Counted from the first letter of the stretch, positions 20,944 to 31,560 are shown. The stretch is DNA of 64,000 nucleotides from Leptodactylus fallax (GCA_947044405.1 CAMRHE010000054.1:868001-932000); one strand, 5' to 3'. Notes: a model not told the origin generated them from the sequence alone. Numbers and translations are program-made.

Positions 20944-22557
20944 TCATATGAAAAAGTTTGGGCACCCCTATTAATCTTAATCATTTTTAGTTCTAAATAT
21001 TTGGGTGTTTGCAACAGCCATTTCAATTTGATATATCTAATAACTGATGGACACAGTAATATTTCAGGATTGAAATGAGGTTTATTGTACTAACAGAAAA
21101 TGTGCAATATGATTAAACCAAAATTTGACCGCTGCAAAAGTATGGGCACCTCAACAGAAAAGTGACATTAATATTTAGTAGATCCTCCTTTTGCTAAAAT
21201 AACAGCCTCTAGTCGCTTCCTGTAGCTTTTAATCAGTTCCTGGATCCTGGATGAAGGTATTTTTGACCATTCCTCTTTACAAAACAATTCCAGTTCAGTT
21301 AAGTTTGATGGTCGCCGAGCATGGACAGCCCGCTTCAAATTATCCCACAGATGTTCAATGATATTCAGGTCTGGGGACTGGGATGGCCATTCCAGAACAT
21401 TGTAATTGTTCCTCTGCATGAATGCCTGAGTAGATTTTGAGCTGTGTTTTGGATCATTGTCTTGTTGAAATATCCATCCCTGGCGTAACTTCAAATTCGT
21501 CACTGATTCTTGTACATTATTCTCAAGAATCTGCTGATACTGAGTTGAATCCATGCGACATTGGCCACACAGCTCCAAAGCATGATGGAACCTCCACCAA
21601 ATTTTACAGTGGGTAGCAAGTGTTTTTCTTGGAATGCTGTGTTTTTTTGACGCCATGCATAACGCCTTTTTGTATGACCAAACAACTCAATCTTTGTTTC
21701 ATCAGTCCACAGGACCTTCTTCCAAAATGAAGCTGGCTTGTCCAAATGTGCTTTTGCATACCTCAGGCGACTCTGTTTGTGGCGTGCTTTCAGAAACGGC
21801 TTCTTTCGCATTACACTCCCATACAGCTTCTCCTTGTGCAAAGTGTGCTGTATTGTTGACTGATGCACAGTGACACCATCTGCAGCAAGATGATGCTGCA
21901 GCTCTTTGGAGGTGGTCTGTGGATTGTCCTTGACTGTTCTCACCATTCTTCTTCTCTGCCTTTCTGATATTTTTCTTGGCCTGCCACTTCTGGGCTTAAC
22001 AAGAACTGTCCCTGTGGTCTTCCATTTCCTTACTATGTTCCTCACAGTGGAAACTGACAGGTTAAATCTCTGAGACAACTTTTTGTATCCTTCCCCTGAA
22101 CAACTATGTTGAACAATCTTTGTTTTCAGATCATTTGAGAGTTGTTTTGAGGAGCCCATGATGCCACTCTTCAGAGGAGATTCAAATAGGAGAACAACTT
22201 GCAATTGGCCACCTTAAATACCTTTTCTCATGATTGGATACACCTGGCTATGAAGTTCAAAGCTCAGTGAGGTTACAAAACCAATTTTGTGCTTCAGTAA
22301 GTCAGTAAAAAGTAGTTAGGAGTATTCAAATCAATAAAATGATAAGGGTACCCAAATTTTTGCAGCGGTCAAATTTTGGTTTAATGCATATTGCACATTT
22401 TCTGTTAGTACAATAAACCTCATTTCAATCCTGAAATATTACTGTGTCCATCAGTTATTAGATATATCAAATTGAAATGGCTGTTGCAAACACCCAAATA
22501 TTTAGAACTAAAAATGATTAAGATTAATAGGGGTGCCCAAACTTTTTCATTTGACTG
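20941..22557 (-). mobile_element. Tc1/mariner element, family F3, copy A
   Basis: A complete element of 1617 bp. The ends are CAGTCATATGAAAAAGTTTG and its inverse, ATTTGACTG, inside a (TA)n tract. Each inverted repeat is about 210 bp. A related direct repeat marks its outer and inner edges: AAGTTTGGGCACCCC at the outside and AAAAGTATGGGCACCTC or AAATTTTTGCAGCGGTC at the inside. This is the IR/DR layout known from Tc1 elements of fish and frogs. The transposase is on the minus strand and is broken only by a 31-bp deletion as far as I can see. Confidence 0.97.
21168..22159 (-). pseudogene. Tc1 transposase F3, one 31-bp deletion
   Basis: I chose the ATG at 22157-22159 (MGSSKQLSNDLKTKIVQHS) because copies B and C start there too. 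An in-frame ATG 15 codons upstream lies in the non-coding leader. The N-terminal helix-turn-helix (about residues 1-60) is followed by the GRPRKIS linker. The catalytic domain has LWTDETKIELFG, then FQQDNDPKHSS and SPDLNIIEHLW, a DD34E triad. The stop follows AKGGSTKY at 21168. Compared with copy B, 31 bases are missing near 21558, between the codons for CVAN and MDSTQY. This removes about ten residues and shifts the frame. No other lesion is obvious, so this is the best-preserved coding region in the window. Confidence 0.95.
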
Positions 22558-22720
22558 TATATATATATAGTAAAAAAAGATACAAGGCATGATTGCCTCT
22601 CTCTGGACCAGTGAAACCAAGGTACCTTACAGAACCACATCACCTGCTGGAGAATCAAGGTATGGTCAAAGCATAGATCTGACATCTTTACTGTGCATGT
22701 GTGTCCAGAAAGGCCTAGGG

Positions 22721-23230
22721 CAGTGATGGCGAACCTTTTAGAGACCGAGTGCCAAAACTGCAACCCAAAACCCACTAAAATATTGTAAAGTGCCAACACG
22801 GCAATTTAACCTTAAATTAACTGGGATCTGTTTTATAGTGACCGTGCAATGTTATTACAGCCTGTAATAATATCACATGCCTGCTATAAAACAGATACTG
22901 TGACATATAAATAGTGAAGGGCCCTCATACAGTACAATGCACTCCACAGTGACCCCCAGACAGTATTATATGCTCCAGAGTGGCCCCCATACAGTATTAT
23001 ATGCCCACAGTGGGTCCCGCACAGTATTATACGCTCCACAGTGGTCCCCGCACAGTATTATATGCTCCACAGTGGGCCCCCCACACAGTATTATATGCTA
23101 CACTTTATTATCCCCCCACAGTATTATATGCTCCACAGTGGGCCCCCACACAGTAGTTTATGCTACTTACCCAGTATGGCTGCAGTCCCACAAAGAGCGT
23201 CCTCCTTCTTCTTCTGATCACAGGCACTGA
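22721..23230. mobile_element. hAT-like MITE, CAGTGATGGCGAACC family, partial
   Basis: The left end CAGTGATGGCGAACCTTTTA, followed by GAGACCGAGTGCCAAAACTG, is a widespread vertebrate hAT-type terminus that I recognise from general knowledge. No matching right end (CGGTCTCTAAAAGGTTCGCC) is present. A palindromic block around CCTGTAATAATATCACATGC lies at about 22830-22905. From 22925 the element carries the same minisatellite as the CAGGGGCG elements, in inverse orientation. Confidence 0.6.
22925..23165 (-). repeat. ~31-bp minisatellite, inverse orientation
   Basis: About eight units of the form CACAGTATTATATGCTCC plus ACAGTGGGCCCC. Reverse-complemented they read GGGCCCACTGTGG and AGCATATAATACTGTG, clearly homologous to the units at 9812-10262. 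Confidence 0.85.
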
Positions 23231-23631
23231 TGTCTTGCTTCGGGGCAGAGGTTACACTCTGCAGTCAGTTTAAGCCGCGGTCCGCATTTGCACATATAGC
23301 CAGAGCTGTTTTAAAACATTGGTGGGCCCAGTGCAAAGGTTTCATAAGTGGGCCCCCCCATCACCACCTGCTATTATATCCATCTGAAAGCTGCCAAAAA
23401 CTGGGACTTTATATGGTGACATTCAATAGGTGACAATGTATTACATGACTGGTGGAACTTTTCCGCCTGTCAGAAATGTTTTATACGTTCATCTCTAGTA
23501 ATAATCATTATTGCTATTATTTTAGTGTGTAATGGATATCGCTAGAGAGGCGGTCGGAGTATTTTACTCTATAAAGGTATGGACAGGACAGGGACAGGGA
23601 TGTTTGGCTGTTCCCTGTGACAGTTGGAGAA

Positions 23632-23672
23632 TTTATTAAGACTGATGTATGAAACGTCAGTCTTAATAAATC
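23632..23672. repeat. Short hairpin, TTATTAAGACTGA...
   Basis: TTTATTAAGACTGATGT, a five-base loop, and ACGTCAGTCTTAATAAA form a 17-bp stem with one mismatch. A decayed version occurs at about 33505-33546 and a half at 33888-33915, so it belongs to a small dispersed family. Confidence 0.75.
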
Positions 23673-23689
23673 TGCCACATTATGTCTAT

Positions 23690-25035
23690 TTACCAATCTC
23701 TTCACTTGATACTAAAAACAAAGTCTTTTTTTATCCAGAAACAGCCACAATCCACTCCATTGATTGTGCCAGATGTGAAACAGTGCCACAGAGGATTTAC
23801 AAAATCTTTAGGTATTTTCCTCAAAGACAACTATTAGAATGTGTTGATTCCCCTGGATCAAAAGGGGAAAATTCCTCTGGGATTCCTAAGAGCAATGCCC
23901 CATGAGAAAAAATATGACAGTCTAAAAGGCCCCTACAGTTTACATAAACTCACAAAAAATAGTATAGTTGTATACAGGTAGAGACCCTACAATTTGGAAA
24001 TAAATATTTTATGAAATTTCTTAAAATTCATATTTTATCACTTAATATATGTTCATACATTTTCAATATTTATTTTAGTTACTTTCACTTTCTAATACAA
24101 TAATAAAAGAATTTTGATTTATTCTGTTTGAACACAAGAACAATAATGATCACGTGACCAGTACCAATATGGTACTACACAGTCTAAATACTATACGTAC
24201 ATTTCCAATTAAATGTAACTAGGTAAAATTATTTTTGTTTTATGTTCAAGGAAAACACATGATAATAAACACAATTAAGACATTGCTAGTCATTAATTAC
24301 ATTGAATTGCTTAGTAGATTTCCATTCTGTAAAAAATAGCTCAGTGTGATCATGACGCTATGAAACACCAATGATGGTTTTAATGGTAAGTGACATTTTA
24401 AGAAACACACTAATGGGTTTTAAAATACTTTCTTTCAGAAAATCGTTAAACTATCAATTAGCAAGAATAAGGAAAGAAGTAATAAAAGAGATTTCCAATA
24501 CCATCAGCAGCATCCAAGCCATCAGTTATTTAGAAATACAAATGAATTTTATAGGCTTTGATGTGCTATATAGTTACATCTTCATGCTGAGCACAATTTT
24601 AGCTGCAGTATATAAAAGTCTTTTTCCTGGTTAAAAACAGCTTCACAATTTAATGAATGAAGATAAATAAATACATAAACAATAGACAACCCAACATAAT
24701 AAGTAATTAACTCAAAACTACTGTAACATTTATTAAAATTGTGTTTCATTGTTTTATTTAATTACATGCACATAAAAAAACTAAAAGGTTATTTAATTGG
24801 AAAAAAATGGTTATATTACAGAAACGTGATAGACCCATTATTGATAAATGTGGAAGGTAAAAATACATTATAACAGATATATCAAATAACCATAAGGCTA
24901 GGAAAACACAGCAACTTTGGCAGCAACTTCCGCCATGTGACAAAAAATTACTGTGTCACCTTGTGAATCCTTCACCAATGTAAATTAAAGGAGGTGCACT
25001 TTGACCACAAGGGTGCTGTGACTGCAACTGCTAGT
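23690..25035. other. AT-rich interval, nothing recognised
   Basis: Open frames are at most about 93 codons and motif-free. I see no inverted or tandem repeats. Confidence 0.45.
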
Positions 25036-25127
25036 TACAGTGCCTTGCGAAAGTATTCGGCCCCCTTGAACTTTTCAACCTTTTGCCACATTTCAGGCTT
25101 CAAACATAAGGATATAAAATTAAAATT

Positions 25128-25345
25128 TTTGGGGGGGAACAAAAAAAAGGGGGACAACAAGGGGGGGGGGGAAAAAATTTTTGGGTATTTTTAAACTTTT
25201 AAAAAAAAAAAAAAAAGGGGGGCCACCCCCCCCCCTTTAAACCGCCCCCCCCTTCGCCCAGCCGCGGGTGGGGTCCCACCCCTTGCCCCCCCCCCCGGGG
25301 GGGGGGCCCCCCCCCCCCCCCCCCTTTTTTCCTTTTGCAGACTCC
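25128..25345. other. Homopolymer-rich, probably corrupted sequence
   Basis: Long runs of G, A and C follow one another (for example C-runs of 12 and 18 near 25285 and 25306). Parts of the stretch track the expected F4 inverted repeat: the right arm near 27905-27965 has CACAATTGTGTCCCACTTGT and GATTCTTCACC, where the left has AACAAAAAAAAGGGGGACAA. It appears as if bases had been replaced by their neighbours. I infer a base-calling, gap-filling or polishing artefact. Confidence 0.6.
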
Positions 25346-26011
25346 TACAGTTTTTCTCCCAGAATGGTCCTGTATTTGGCTCCATCCATCTTCCCATCAA
25401 TTTTAACCATCTTCCCTGTCCCTGCTGAAGAAAAGCAGGCCCAAACCATGATGCTGCCACCACCATGTTTGACAGTGGGGATGGTGTGTTCAGGGTGATG
25501 AGCTGTGTTGCTTTCATGCCAAACATATCGTTTTGCATTGTGGCAAAAGGATTTTGGTTTCATCTGACCAGTGCACCTTCTTCCACATGTTTGGTGTGTC
25601 TCCCAGGTGGCTTGTGGCAAACTTTAAACCAGACTTTTTATGGATATCTTTGAGAAATGGCTTTCTTCTTGCCACTCTTCCATAAAGGTCAGATTTGTGC
25701 AGTGTACGACTGATTGTTGTCCTATGGACAGACTCTCCCACCTCAGCTGTAGATCTCTGCAGTTCATCCAGAGTGATCATGGGCCTCTTGGCTGCATCTC
25801 TGATCAGTCTTCTCCTTGTTTGAGATGAAAGTTTAGAGGGACGGCCAGGTAGATATGCAGTGGTCTGATACTCCTTCCATTTCATTATGATCGCTTGCAC
25901 AGTGCTCCTTGGGATGTTTAAAATTTGGGAAATCTTTTTGTATCCAAATCCGGCTTTAAACTTCTCCACAACAGTATCACGGACCAGCCTGGTGTGTTCC
26001 TTAGTCTTCAT
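25345..26011 (-). pseudogene. Tc1 transposase F4, N-terminal two thirds
   Basis: It starts MKTKEHTRLVRDTVVEKFKA at 26011. A helix-turn-helix (GYKKISQILNIPRSTVQAII) is followed by the PGRPSKLS linker and the second DNA-binding helix group. The first catalytic Asp is in HWSDETKI. A small deletion near 25545 shifts the frame, after which [27 protein letters not shown] and [14 protein letters not shown] can be read. The coding sequence then runs into the homopolymer-rich block, so the second Asp (QQDNDPKH) and the Glu (DLNPIE) are absent. It cannot make an active enzyme. Confidence 0.93.
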
Positions 26012-26067
26012 GATGCTCTCTGCGCTTTAAACAGAACTCTGAGACTATCTCAGAGCAGTTGCCTTTA

Positions 26068-27695
26068 CAGTCATATGAAAAAGTTTGGGCATTTTTAGTT
26101 CTAAATATTTGGGTGTTTGCAACAGCCATTTCAATTTGATATATCTAATAACTGATGGACACAGTAATATTTCAGGATTGAAATGAGGTTTATTGTACTA
26201 ACAGAAAATGTGCAATATGCATTAAACCAAAATTTGACCGGTGCAAAAGTATGGGCACCTCAACAGAAAAGTGACATTAATATTTAGTAGATCCTCCTTT
26301 TGCAAAAATAACAGCCTCTAGTCGCTTCCTGTAGCTTTTAATCAGTTCCTGGATCCTGGATGAAGGTATTTTTGACCATTCCTCTTTACAAAACAATTCC
26401 AGTTCAGTTACGTTTGATGGTCGCCGAGCATGGACAGCCTGCTTCAAATTATCCCACAGATGTTCAATGATATTCAGGTCTGGGGACTGGGATGGCCATT
26501 CCAGAACATTGTAATTGTTCCTCTGCATGAATGCCTGAGAAGATTTGGAGCTGTGTTTTGGATCATTGTCTTGCTGAAATATCCATCCCCGGCGTAACTT
26601 CAAATTCGTCACAGATTCTTGTACATTATTCTCAAGAATCTGCTGATACTGAGTTGAATCCATGCGACCCTCAACTTTAACAAGATTCCCGGTGCCGGCA
26701 TTGGCCACACAGCCCCAAAGCATGATGGAACCTCCACCAAATTTTACAGTGGGTAGCAAGTGTTTTTCTTGGAATGCTGTTTTTTTGACGCCATGCATAA
26801 CGCCTTTTTGTATGACCAAACAACTCAATCTTTGTTTCATCAGTCCACAGGACCTTCTTCCAAAATGAAGCTGGCTTGTCCAAATGTGCTTTTGCATACC
26901 TCAGGCGACTCTGTTTGTGGCGTGCTTTCATAAACGGCTTCTTTCGCATCACTTTCCCATACAGCTTCTCCTTGTGCAAAGTGTGCTGTATTGTTGACCG
27001 ATGCACAGTGACACCATCTGCAGTAAGATGATGCTGCAGCTCTTTGGAGGTGGTCTGTGGATTGTCCTTGACTGTTCTCACCATTCTTCTTCTCTGCCTT
27101 TCTGATATTTTTCTTGGCCTGCCACTTCTGGGCTTAACAAGAACTGTCCCTGTTGTCTTCCATTTCCTTACTATGTTCCTCACAGTGGAAACTGACAGGT
27201 TAAATCTCTGAGACAACTTTTTGTATCCTTCCCCTGAACAACTATATTGAACAATCTTTGTTTTCAGATCATTTTAGAGTTGTTTTGAGGAGCCCATGAT
27301 GCCACTCTTCAGAGGAGATTCAAATAGGAGAACAACTTGCAATTGGCCACCTTAAATACCTTTTCTCATGATTGGATACACCTGGCTATGAAGTTCAAAG
27401 CTCAGTGAGGTTACAAAACCAATTTTGTGCTTCAGTAAGTCAGTAAAAAGTAGTTAGGAGTATTCAAATCAATAAAATGATAAGGGTACCCAAATTTTTG
27501 CACTAGTCAAATTTTGGTTTAATGCATATTGCACATTTTCTGTTAGTACAATAAACCTCATTTCAATCCTGAAATATTACTGTGTCCATCAATTATTAGA
27601 TATATCAAATTGAAATGGCTGTTGCAAACACCCAAATATTTAGAACTAAAAATGATTAAGATTAATAGGGGTGCCCAAACTTTTTCATATGACTG
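26068..27695 (-). mobile_element. Tc1/mariner element, family F3, copy B (nested in F4)
   Basis: A complete element bounded by TA (26066-26067 and 27696-27697). The left end lacks about 20 bp of the outer inverted repeat after AAGTTTGGGC (copy A has ACCCCTATTAATCTTAATC there). Otherwise it is very similar to copy A over its whole length. It lies in the inverted repeat arm of the F4 element, so it is the younger insertion. Confidence 0.97.
26277..27297 (-). pseudogene. Tc1 transposase F3, nonsense plus 2-nt deletion
   Basis: The ATG is at 27295-27297. The eighth codon is TAA (27274-27276) where copy A has TCA. A 2-nt deletion near 26779 (GCTGTTTTTTTG against GCTGTGTTTTTTTG in copy A, plus strand) shifts the frame after YAWRQKN. 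The remaining sequence reads on in the new frame through AGTGNLVKVEGRMDSTQY, which copy A lost, to FQQDNDPKHSS, SPDLNIIEHLW and AKGGSTKY. All three catalytic residues are still encoded but not in one frame. Confidence 0.95.
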
Positions 27696-28082
27696 TATAC
27701 AGAGACTTGATTACACACAGGTGGATTATATTTATCATTATCAGTCATTTAGGACAACATTGGATCATTCAGAGATCCTCACTGAACTTCTGGAGTGAGT
27801 TTGCTGCACTGAAAGTAAAGGGGCCGAATAATATTGCATGCCCCACTTTTCAGTTTTTTATTTTTTTACAAAAGTTGAGAATAACCAATAAATTTCGTTC
27901 CACTTCACAATTGTGTCCCACTTGTTGTTGATTTGTTGTTGATTCTTCACCAAAAAAAATTAAAATTTTATATCCTTATGTTTGAAGCCTGAAATGTGGC
28001 AAAAGGTTGAAAAGTTCAAGGGGGCCGAATACTTTCGCAAGGCACTGTACAACATCTATAATTACTTAAATGGTGGAAAAAT

Positions 28083-28137
28083 AAAAGCTGCAGTATGACT
28101 ATCAACAATAGTTGATAGTCATACTACAGCTTTTTTT
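28083..28137. repeat. Near-perfect 24-bp hairpin
   Basis: AAAAGCTGCAGTATGACTAT then CAAC, a short loop, and GTTGATAGTCATACTACAGC then TTTT. There is one mismatch in about 24 pairs. It lies 36 bp outside the right end of the F4 element and is not part of its inverted repeat. Confidence 0.9.
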
Positions 28138-28517
28138 GCTAAATTAGGTCCACCATTCCCTCTATCGGTGGATACTTATAAATCCCACTGCAGAAACAAT
28201 TGCATTGCATACACGCACTTTATTTAACATATCTGAAACATAGTACTGTATCACAGTTCAATTTATTTTTCTCCACAAATTGTCAATTGATTTGAGCAGA
28301 CTTATATATATTTTATTTGCTAAAGTCGTATTCCTATCTTTAATATTTATGACATATCCACAGCACACCTCGATTATTTTCAGAACCTCATGTTTAACTA
28401 TTTACGGAATGCACAAAGAAGTGAATGAACATATAATGTATAGAGACTATCACCTCTTGTTTAAAAGCTGGCCACAATAAGTACGATGCCAGTTCACTAA
28501 GTAGGTGTGGTTCTTAT
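28138..28517. other. AT-rich interval, nothing recognised
   Basis: No repeat or motif-bearing frame. Confidence 0.45.
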
Positions 28518-29633
28518 GGATATACCTGGGGCATAACTAGCAAAGACTAAGCCCCATAGCAAACTTTTGACTCGGGCCCAACACACGGCATAGCACCCTC
28601 TTTACTAGCCCCCAAACGGCATATCACCCCTTTTCCTAGCCCCCACATGGTATAACACCCCAATATCCTATAGCGGCCATTCCACACAAGATAATGTCCA
28701 ATTATGACCCCTGCACACAGTATAAAGTCCCATAGCAGCCCCTGTACACAGTAAAATGTCACATAGTGGCCTCTTCACACAGTATAAGTTCCATAGCATA
28801 TCCTGTATACAGTATAATGTCCCATAGCACCCCAGCACATACTATAATGTCCATAGCGGACCCTTCACACAGTATAATGTCCCATGGTGGCCCCTGTACA
28901 CAGTATAATGTCCTATAGCAGCAACTGCAAACAGCATAATCTTCCATAGTGGCTCCTGCACACAGTATAATGTCCCATAGCGGCCCCTACACACAGTATA
29001 TATCCCTTAGTGGCCTCCACACAGTATATATCCCTTAGTGGCCTCCACACAGTATTATGTTCCATAATGGTTCCTAAGGTGCCTCTGGTTCATCACCCTC
29101 AAACTATTATTATACTCAGACCACAGAGTATAATGATTGGAGGCCCAGCAGAGGTGACAAACATAAAAATCAGTATTGCTCCCCTCTCCTATGCTCCAAC
29201 AACTCCCTGCTATTTTTGTCCCTCTTCAATTAAGAGACCCCAGAGAATAATAGCAGTAGTTTCATTTCGGACGGATTCGGTCCGAACAGAACCGCCAGGC
29301 GAACCTCGCTCAACAAATACTCGTGCTGTGGTATTGCAGCCTTATTTGACAATTCCCACTCCTGCTCACAGCTGCCTCCGCTTCCACTTCTGTCTTCCAG
29401 AGGGCCCTGCGCATCCCATATCAAGTGACGGATAAACGGGGCCCCCTGTAGTGCAGAAGGGCAAGCAGAGGCAGCCATGAGCAGGAACGGGAATTGGTGA
29501 TTAAATAGGGCCCATTATTTGCTAGGGTTACTCCAGCAGGTAATGGCCTATTTTTTTTTTAAAAAAAAAAGGTTGCGGGCCCTGTGGCAGCTGCTATAAC
29601 TGCTACGGCGGTAGTTGCACCACTGGGATATAC
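28518..29633 (-). mobile_element. hAT-like element with minisatellite, copy III, with 8-bp target duplication
   Basis: GGATATAC at 28518-28525 and 29626-29633 is a perfect 8-bp target duplication. The element (28526-29625) starts CTGGGGCATAACTAGC and ends GTAGTTGCACCACTG. Its order is the inverse of copies I and II: GTTTGCTATGGGGC-like arm, minisatellite, hairpin remnant, GC-rich block, and GGCCCTGTGGCAGCTGCTAT. The 8-bp duplication supports the hAT assignment. No transposase is encoded. Confidence 0.88.
28640..29070 (-). repeat. ~31-bp minisatellite in hAT-like copy III
   Basis: About 13 units of CACACAGTATAATGTCCCAT plus AGCGGCCCCTG. It is the reverse complement of the unit in copies I and II. 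Two adjacent units at about 28995-29055 are nearly identical (ATATCCCTTAGTGGCCTCCA), pointing to recent local duplication. Confidence 0.88.
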
Positions 29634-31460
29634 CATACATATCTGAGATCGGAATATGCTTTAAAATACAATTATTTAATTGACAACATACAGTAACTCT
29701 TACTAGCAATGAATTACTCCAGTGGAAATCACAGGACTACATTTTTACTAAAAATGACTGCAAAATATTGCCAGACAAAACATAGTATTACTGTTAGCTA
29801 AGCACTTCATCCACTATGATATGTTCATTTTAAGTTGTCAAAAACTCTTCTGATTAGTTGTATATTAGTCATTTATGATTTACTTCTTTATTGAGTTAAA
29901 ATTTTGAAAAGTTTACTATTTATTTAGATTATATTGCCATAAAATTTAACCAAATTGTAATATATGTATATTTACAGGGTTTACATATGTTGTACTATTC
30001 TGTTTAACTGCTCTTGTGGGGTTTTTTTGTAACTGGAATTAGTTGTCTACTTCCAACTTGACATCAAGATACACAGAGTTGACAACCTTTCAAATTTTTT
30101 AGCTATTTCCAAACTAAGGGTTTATATGGCAATAAATATCAACATAATGAAGATGAATGACAAGTCAGGAAAGACATTTTAGTTGCAGCCATAATATTTA
30201 ATTAAACATAACAGCATTATTGCTTCTGTCCACATGGATTTCTCAAAGTACAGTAAAGTTCAATTTTTCTGCCCTTAGGCAAAATAAATCACTTCTTAAT
30301 CTGATGCTGTGGCAGTTGAAAATTGTGAAAAACCAGATTCTATATAATGACACTGCAAGCGCAAAACATCTCATATAATTCTGCATGTGAATATGTGGAT
30401 TTATTTCCACAAATAACCCTAATCAAGAGAAGCACAAAAATATGTACACTCCCCATATATTTAATTCTGTACACTATACGATTCACATGAACCTAGGCTA
30501 TACGGATACCCAAATATTGCCTTTGTCAGGGTATCACAGATTACAAAATATATCCATTTTACTCTTTTGGGTCTGTGGTCCCAAACTTCCCATTGAAGAG
30601 ACTAAAAACAGACTGATGGTCTTTACACCTTCCATAGGCTCCAAAAGAAACCGATCATTATTAAGATAGAGAGCATACAGGAGAGATGTAAGAGACAATG
30701 ACCTAAGGCTGGTATAGCTACCAGCCTTTTGGAGCACAGTACTCCCAATGTCATTGACAATCTAATCCCTATTACTCTAATTCTGCTACTCTTTGCTCCT
30801 TTTTGATTGCTATGATCACAGTGCTGTATGAGGGATATGTACAGCAGTCTGGGAGTACTGTTACCAATATTACTATTAATAGTTATAAGATCATTGTTTT
30901 TCACTGTTTCAAAGCAGTTGGGTTTTACTTGACCTTAAATTAAAATAAAAAATATCCAAATACAAGATTGTTTAACATTTATCTCTCGGTGCTATAGCTT
31001 CTCCAGGTACATGGGGAGACTTAGTGTAAAAACATATAATATGTTAGTGTAAAAAAGCTATGAAAAATATACTAATATAAAATACAAATATAAATAAAAT
31101 GTAATATACTACTATAAAATATTTTTGAAGTAAAGTTCACTGTAAACAACAAAATACACCATAATAAAAAATAAATAATAAAACAGTTACCTATAATTCC
31201 AAGGGAGGAAAAGAAAGGATAAGTGGACATAGAAAAGTATACTAAAACTCAAATTTTATTATTGCATTAAAATCGTAGGTATGTGAAGGGAAAAAAAATA
31301 ATGTAAGAATCTTGAAGTGCATAGTCCTATGCAGTCTATGCCAGTAATGAATACAGATGCCAGAGTGTCCCACGTGGGAAACAATAACAGCATTTGTGGT
31401 AACCAAGAAATCCTCGCTACTGTCTCTAGCCGCTACTTAGCTGAGACAGGGACAGTATTC
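29634..31460. other. AT-rich interval, no gene recognised
   Basis: Overlapping open frames at 30442-30904 on both strands have no motif. Their slightly lower AT content suggests an unrecognised old repeat. Confidence 0.45.
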
Positions 31461-31463
31461 GAA

Positions 31464-31546
31464 CCTTGTGACTAAATCACCCAACGCTCATTTAGCCAAT
31501 AGATATCAGCAAAACGTTCATTGGGTGATTTAGTCACAGGGATAGA
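31464..31546. repeat. 22-bp inverted repeat
   Basis: CTTGTGACTAAATCACCCAA is returned in inverse by TTGGGTGATTTAGTCACAGG after about 30 bases. Direct GGGACAG words lie outside both arms (31449-31455 and 31554-31560). It is a hairpin of unknown origin. Confidence 0.7.
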
Positions 31547-31560
31547 ACAGTGAGGGACAG

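Larger units (their letters stand above)
25038..28047 (-). mobile_element. Tc1/mariner element, family F4, with nested F3 copy B
   Basis: The ends are CAGTGCCTTGCGAAAGTATT and the inverse AATACTTTCGCAAGGCACTG, with TA on each side. The outer sequence is interrupted at a TA by F3 copy B (26068-27695) and resumes with TACAGAGACTTGATTACACA. Without the insert the element is about 1.38 kb, shorter than the ~1.6 kb usual for Tc1. The shortfall coincides with a homopolymer-rich stretch (25128-25345) that replaces the C-terminal half of the transposase and part of the left inverted repeat. Confidence 0.92.

Noticed and set aside
25191..25538. Gly/Pro-rich frame as a novel low-complexity protein
   Set aside because: It runs through the homopolymer-rich block that looks like corrupted sequence.
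28083..28137. microRNA precursor
   Set aside because: The stem is nearly perfect and the loop too small for a typical animal precursor; a collapsed MITE is as likely. Kept only as a finding.
30442..30904. Overlapping frames on both strands as a gene
   Set aside because: No recognisable motif and frames on both strands of similar length; more likely an unrecognised old repeat.
31440..31480. tRNA-like B box (GGTTCGAATACTG on the minus strand)
   Set aside because: The flanking bases do not form a T-arm stem, acceptor stem or anticodon arm; the match is limited to GGTTCGAA.
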